Shown: piece after piece, positions 58,673-64,000 of the stretch | Numbering within the stretch: the stretch's first letter is position 1 | Layout of the letters: every line of letters starts with the position of its first letter | Source of the DNA: Drechmeria coniospora | Lineage: Eukaryota; Ascomycota; Sordariomycetes; Hypocreales; Ophiocordycipitaceae | Assembly (NCBI RefSeq): GCF_001625195.1 | Contig: NC_054389.1 | Span: forward strand, 186,001 to 250,000 | Length of the DNA stretch: 64,000 nucleotides | Reading direction: 5' to 3' | Notes under the pieces: model-generated | Database searches by the model: none | Seen by the model: only the letters and a program-made list of their open reading frames with translations | What the model was told of the DNA's origin: nothing | Made by a program: the position numbers and the translations under genes

Positions 58673-60771
58673 TGTACCTGCACCCGCACCCACACTCACG
58701 CCTGCACCTAGATGCGCAGACGTACGAAAACATTCCGGCCGTCCTGCGCAAGATCCTTTCGGAAGCCTGTTGCCGATTCCAGCACCTGCCGACGACCCGT
58801 GTTTGTTTCCGCCAGGGGAGCTCGAACAAACCACGACCCCCTGATGATGCATCCATGGTTGAGCGCCGGCGCTGCAACCTACTCGTACCATCGCATGCAC
58901 AGCACTCGTACATGCGTGGTACTTGTAATCATTGCAAGCAACTACATGCATGCATGCACCGACCTCGCAGACGCACAGCACTTGCACATGCACAGTGCTT
59001 GTGCATGATCAGACCTCGCAGGTGCACAGTACCTGTACATGCATGGCGCTCGTCAATGCACGGTACTTGTACGTACATACTTGTACGTACATGCCGCACA
59101 TTCAGGCGCTCATGCATGTACAGGCACAGTGTCGTGCTCCGTGCTCGCACCCTCGATGACATGGATTGCCCATCACGGCGGTAAGCAATATAATAACTTG
59201 CAGCACAAGGACCAACGGAGCAATGACGGCGTATTGCTTGCCAACTCAAGCACATTCGGCAGACGGCAACGCGACGCTGCGGCCACGAGGCCATGTCTGC
59301 TTCGGACGGATGCCTCGGTGCCCTCGCCCTCGAGCCGACTCCCTCGGCGGCATTTTTTTGTCTCATTCGATGGCCCGCCCACCTTTTCGCCTCAACCGCG
59401 CAGGCCCGCCCAAACGTGCGTGCCGGCTCGTACGGTGGGGTGGCAAAAATATCGATTCGATTTCCAGGAGCGGCGCGACCAAAACTGAATCGTCAATTTT
59501 GTCTAGCGACTGTACCTGCACTCCCTGTCTCGGGTCGTCATCCGTTGCCATGCGTACGACTCCCAAGACATGGTCGCGCTCGCCCTCGTCGACAAGTCTC
59601 GACCACGCGTCCTTGCTCGCGGCCTTTTGCCTTGGCCGACGCTGCCTTTTCCGACCGAGGAATTCATGAGGCCGGCACATGCGACGGCGCCTCTACCAAA
59701 AACCCTCCGTGTACCGCAAGTACCTGCACTTTAAGACGCGGTATTCCGGCTCTGAGCATGGCCCATTCGCGGCCGCCACGCGCCGGTACTATACTTGTGT
59801 GCTGCAAGTCTTCCTTCACGTGCCTGTGCCGAGTAGGCGTAAGCACATGCACGCCGAACAATACGAAGCATTGAATGCCCCCATCGTGCTGCGCGCACAT
59901 GCTTGCAAGCAAGCACTCGGAGCGTGTACTGTACTTGCCCGGTACTTGCATGTAGGAACTTGTACGGTACGTATGGAGCACGCTTCGTGGGTGGACGGTG
60001 AGGTGCGCCCAACGCATGACGAACTCGTATTTGTGCCGATGCAGACGCCGGGGGTCGACCGCCTGTGGGCAGCTTCTGTCGCTGCCTGTTGGCGTGCTAC
60101 AACTAGGTGGCATCTTCGTCATGCAGTGCAGTATTATTACTCCGCACTCCGTAATTAATACGACGATACGGGGTATTATTACTGTACCTGCGTGCAGTGG
60201 GTGTGCATACAAGTACAATATTGCTTGACAAGTACGTTCATGTACATCTACTTGTACATCATCGGTGTTGGGTACCGACAAGTGGGTATACAGTACTTGG
60301 TTGCAATGGTCCATCTCCTACGCCTACGCCGTACGCCGTAATATGGGGCCTCGTAATACGGAGTCCCTTCGGATCTTTTCCGTCAATGGTCGCCGAGATG
60401 AAATCATGCCGAATGCCAACATTTCCTCCGAGGCGAGTGGCAGCGTGCTTATGTGCCTGCGTGCAAGCACATGCACTCGTCCGTACCTACGTGTAATGGC
60501 AGGGTGCACAGCACAGCGGCACCGTTCGACCCCCACGTGCGCCTACCTGTACATGCGCACCTACAGCTGCGCCTACTGTGCGGAGTACATGCACGTACCT
60601 GTACTTCCTATTGCCCTGTGCATCATGCAACCAAGTAGCTGTACTTGCTAGGTACTGTATACTGTGCTGCGCTCTGCGAGTGCGGAGCCCTTGTACCTGC
60701 ATTAGCGGCTGCCTCGAACCGGCGCGGCGATGTGCACTGTGGGGGATGCTGGGCACAGGGGAATGGCGGAA

Positions 60772-61150
60772 GCTTCGTCTGGCAGATACAGTGCTTCGTC
60801 CGGCAGGCACAGTGCGTCGTCTGGCAGGCACAGTGCTTCCTCTAGCAGATGCAGTGCTTAGACTGGCAGATGCAGTGCTTCGTCTGGCAGATGCAGTGCT
60901 TCGTTTGGCAGGTACAGTGCTTCGTCTGGCAGATGCAGTGATTCGTCTGGTAGGTTAGTACGGTGCTTCGTCTGGCAGGTACAGTGCTTCCTTCGTCTGG
61001 CAGTTACAGTGCTTCGTCTGGTAGGTACAGTGCTTCCTTCGTCTGGCTGGTACAGTGCTTCCTTCGTTTGGCAGATACATTGCTTCGTCCGGCAGGTACA
61101 GTGCTTCGTCAGGCAGGTACAGTGCTTCGTTTGGCAGGAACAGTGCTCCG
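60772..61150 (+). repeat. 21-bp minisatellite array
   Basis: About 17-18 imperfect copies of a 21-bp unit containing CTTCGTCTGGCAG and ACAGTG (GGCAG at 60781, 60802 and 60823). Some units have a few extra bases (CTTCCTTCGTC). The period is a multiple of three, so heptapeptide-repeat frames open on both strands; I treat those as artefacts. Confidence 0.92.
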
Positions 61151-61164
61151 TCGGGCCTTTGTTT

Positions 61165-61258
61165 GGCGGGTAATTTGTCCCGCTGGCGGGTAATTTGTCC
61201 CGCTGGCAGGTGATTTGTCCCGCTGGCAGGTAATTTGTCCCGCTGGCAGGTACCTTGT
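61165..61258 (+). repeat. 20-bp minisatellite
   Basis: Four to five copies of a 20-bp unit (GGCGGG or GGCAGG followed by TAATTTGTCCCGCT) directly after the 21-bp array. Confidence 0.9.
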
Positions 61259-62085
61259 CCTGCCCCCCCACGCTTCCGTCACCTTCACATTCGGCGACAA
61301 CCTCATAACCCTGCCCGGCATCCGCGTCCAGTTGCCGCCCACCGAGGCGCCTCGCCTGAAGCCCACGGCACCCGGTTCTGATGCGAGCACGAGGCCGGAG
61401 CGGCACCGGCCACGACGCACTCGCTCTTCGCCGCCAGCTACTCCGTCCTGGCGGCGGTGGCCTTCGTCCTGCGCTGCGGGGGCGCACGCCGACAAGTACC
61501 TGTACGCGAGCTGCCCGCGCCTCGCCCTTTCCGTACGGCGTGCGGATGCCATGTACGTCGGCGGTACTGCGTGCCCACGCCTTGCCCGCGGCGTCGCCCG
61601 TGTACTCGCAGGTACCGGCTAATGCTTCGTTTGCCTCGCCGGCCCACGCACGGGCGCCTCCAAGTACCTGTACCGACTAGTGCCCGTACCCTTGGTGACA
61701 AGACGCTGCCCTCGCACCTTCCCTGAGCCCGCCGTGGCATGCCTGTGGCGACGTGGGCGAGGAAGGAGCCTCTCGCTCCCGTCTCTCCCTGCCACGCACC
61801 ACCAGCTCGCCTCCCGTCGACACCCTCGCCTCGCCTCGCCTCGCCTCCCCTCCCCTCCCTCCGGCCTCACGCACGAGACGACCACGTCGAGCGTCTCGAC
61901 ACGACGACAACCACCGACGAGCACCCTTCCGCCGCCGCGCATGCACTCGTTTTGCGCGGTCCCACGCCCCTGCTCGACCCAAGACCGACCGATCGATCGA
62001 CCGATCAAAGGCCGGCCCGAGACCGACGCCGACGAGAGATTGTCCCGACGAAAGCGGACGCCGCTGCCTCGCCCCGACCGCCGCC

Positions 62086-63274
62086 ATGTTTCGCTGGCTC
62101 GTCAACCTTGGCCTTCTCATCCTGCCCATAGCCGTCACCATCGGCATCCTGCTCGGCATCCAGGTGCAGCGCCAGGCCAGCGGCCAACCGCCTCCCTTTG
62201 TCAAGCCCGTCGACAACACGGTCAACTACGAAACCACGTGCGCGCTCGTCGAGGCCATTTCCGCCCCCAGCAAGGACCAGAAGTTTGCCCGTGCGTTCCC
62301 TTTCTCTCCTTCCCTTCCTCTCCCGCGAGCCTTGCTTCTGGCCCTCGGTCGTCGTCGTCGTCGTCGTCGTCGTCGTGGCTAACGCACCGCCGCAGTGAAC
62401 CCCAATCAATGGGGTGTCAAGGCCGGAGACCCCGGCTTCCTCTGCATGAATGTAGGTTGACGGACCCTCGTGATCCCTCGCGCCCTCGCGCCCGCGCTGA
62501 CGGCCGCCGCCAGGCCACGCTCTTCAATAACCAGACGTACGCGACGACGACGTCGGCGCCCGCCTGGAGCATATGGTGGCAGTTCAACCAGATCCTCCAG
62601 GCCAACGCCAACAACGTCCACGCCTTCTCCAACATCATGGTCCAAAACTCCAATGCCAAGGACGACCTGCCTGCCGCCCTCGGCAGCATCACCAACATGC
62701 CCTTCGACGTCGAGTGGACCATGCGCCTCGACAACGAGACGACCCAGACGGACGTGGCCGTGCTCAAGGCCAACGACGTCAACTCCAACGTCGCCGTCGA
62801 CATGTTCATGGACGCCGACGAGTCCAACTCCAAGGTGCCCGAAAAGGCCGACTTCGAAGTCATGGTGTGGTTCGCCGCCTTTGGCGCCTCCGCCAAGGCC
62901 GTCGGCGAGGACCTGGGTCCCGTCACGAGCCACGTCTTCAACGGGACGACGTAGTGAGTCGAGTCGCCCCCGCGCCGACGCAACCCCCCGAGGCCCCCGG
63001 CCGCCGCTAACGAGCACGCGTCCGCAGCGACCTCTTCGTCCACACGAACCCGACGGGCCAGCTGGTCCTGACCTGGAAGGCCCAGACGCCCACCTTTAGC
63101 TTTCACGGCGACCTCCAACCCTTTCTCGACGAGATCTTCAGCAAGAAGAACGCGTCGTACCCGACGAGCAAGCACTACCTCGGTTACCTCGCCTTCGGCT
63201 CCGAGGCCTACTACTCGGCCAAGACTGTCAAGTTCAACGTGCCCTCGATGGCGCTGGACGTGCAGAAGTCATGA
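62086..63274 (+). CDS. GH12 endoglucanase/xyloglucanase, membrane-anchored
   Basis: A 315-residue glycoside hydrolase family 12 protein. Exons by hand: 62086-62290, 62396-62451, 62514-62953 and 63028-63274, with introns of 105, 62 and 74 bp, all GT-AG and in frame. The N-terminus has a hydrophobic helix (VNLGLLILPIAVTIGILLGI) after only six residues and without a clear cleavage site, so a type II membrane anchor is as likely as a signal peptide. The GH12 jelly-roll features are present: W-x-I-W-W-Q-F, NVAVDMFM, the nucleophile Glu202 in FEVMVWFAAFG, and the acid/base Glu292 in FGSEAYYS, with HGDLQPFLDEIF between them. The family hydrolyses beta-1,4-glucan or xyloglucan with retention of configuration. 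The catalytic residues are intact. Substrate preference cannot be decided from the sequence. Confidence 0.82.
62349..62378. repeat. GTC trinucleotide microsatellite in intron
   Basis: About ten GTC repeats within intron 1 of the GH12 gene, just before its acceptor site. Confidence 0.9.
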
Positions 63275-64000
63275 ATTCATGATGATGTAGAGTGATAGAG
63301 TAATGACAAGCCACCTCTGCCGTTGACCCGCACCGTCGACCGACATGCCCGCCCGTGTCCCGTGTTGCCCGGCCGACGTCTGCGCCGTGGCCGCACCTTG
63401 ATCCGCCGAGCGTCTGACGCCGAGCACCGGTGAAGCTTGACCCTTTCGTCCTCGTCTGACCTTGCCCACCGGGACGGCACACCCACGTCGGCCGAGGACG
63501 GGCAGCCGTGCACCGTCGCAGGCCACACATCGACAAGCCATACGCGAGCCTCCCCTGGCCGATTTGGCTCCCCTGACCACGTGCGGGTTTGTCGTCGCCT
63601 CGGTCGGCCACACCCTCGACCGGCCGTCGCATCATGTCCCGACGAGCATGTGCCCCTCGACGAAGCAAATATCGGTCCGAGTCGAGCGAGTCGAGGCCCG
63701 GCAGGTTCCGATCGTTCTTCGGCAGCCTGTCCATCGCTCAGGTGCCGCCCCCGTGCTGGCAGACCCGGTCAGGTGCGCCTCGGGACACTGGCCGCCCTGT
63801 GTCGCCTTCTCCGATGAACGGATCTCGTCCACAACCATCCTGCACCGTTCCTCGACCTCGAGTTCCATCGTGACGAGCGTCCGTTGCCTCCTGTTCACAA
63901 CACCGACGTGTCTGCCTGCCTGCTCGTGCCGTTTGTAAGGGCTGGGGCGGGGAGAGGGTTGTTGCCTGCGCCCGGACAGCGCATCGACGCTTCCACTCTC
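63275..64000. other. 3' flank, no recognised gene
   Basis: The last 0.7 kb holds the GH12 3' flank. Overlapping GC-rich frames on both strands have no recognisable domains. A gene continuing beyond the window cannot be excluded. Confidence 0.45.

Larger units (their letters stand above)
54639..62085. other. Long gene-poor, repeat-rich region
   Basis: About 7.4 kb in which I could support no gene on either strand. It is GC-rich, so many long open frames appear, but they overlap on both strands, have biased low-complexity composition (Arg, Cys, Thr, His) and show no domains. Words such as GTACTTGTAC, TACTTGCAC, AAGTAC and CTCCGTAC recur throughout. Specific repeats are listed separately. A 105-codon minus frame at 59363-59680 looks slightly more protein-like but is unassigned. 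Confidence 0.5.

Noticed and set aside
60578..61193. Heptapeptide-repeat proteins on both strands
   Set aside because: Produced by the 21-bp array; no start context, domain or codon signal supports them.
1..64000. tRNA or rRNA genes
   Set aside because: I saw no cloverleaf with a recognisable TTCGANTC-type arm in context and no rRNA-like conserved blocks; a covariance-model scan would be needed to be certain.

Overview
The window looks like nuclear DNA of a filamentous ascomycete, most likely a sordariomycete and possibly Hypocreales. The reasons are short GT-AG introns (about 50-105 bp) in most of the genes, fungal-type split fatty acid synthase subunits, a very large intronless non-ribosomal peptide synthetase (NRPS), and repeat arms that differ mainly by transitions, as repeat-induced point mutation (RIP) would leave. 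No species is named with confidence. Exon structures given here were worked out by eye from splice signals and protein continuity.

Layout. Bases 1 to about 5,760 are a gene-free, AT-richer relic zone with a large inverted repeat (arms of about 870 bp). A 12-bp minisatellite follows. Bases 6,928-42,240 hold the main feature, a compact biosynthetic locus: a fatty acid synthase beta subunit (FAS beta) and alpha subunit (FAS alpha), both on minus; then, across a 0.9-kb divergent promoter, a four-exon cytochrome P450 and a 6,243-residue NRPS, both on plus. From 44 to 54 kb come a secreted thioredoxin-reductase-like flavoprotein, two weak candidates for small secreted proteins, a DUF1304 membrane protein, a GNAT acetyltransferase and a cellulose-synthase-like family 2 glycosyltransferase (GT2). 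Bases 54.3-62 kb are gene-poor and full of minisatellites and short duplications. The window ends with a membrane-anchored GH12 glucanase and about 0.7 kb without a recognised gene.

How the locus may work. The FAS pair is complete in catalytic domains, but the alpha subunit stops just before the C-terminal phosphopantetheinyl transferase domain, as I would expect of a FAS dedicated to secondary metabolism. The NRPS reads half-C, A-T, C-A-T, C-A-T-E, C-A-T, C-A-T, C and a terminal T-like domain that lacks its serine. This predicts a five-residue product with a D-residue at position 3, released or cyclised by the terminal C domain. A fatty-acid-derived part would be supplied by the FAS pair and perhaps oxidised by the P450. 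Isariin and scopularide, cyclic lipopentadepsipeptides, share the 'five residues, third is D' pattern. A cyclic peptide carrying a fatty-acid-derived amino acid, as in HC-toxin or apicidin, is the main alternative. I see no acyl-AMP ligase, acyltransferase, polyketide synthase, aminotransferase, transporter or transcription factor in the window, so chain loading and regulation are unexplained.
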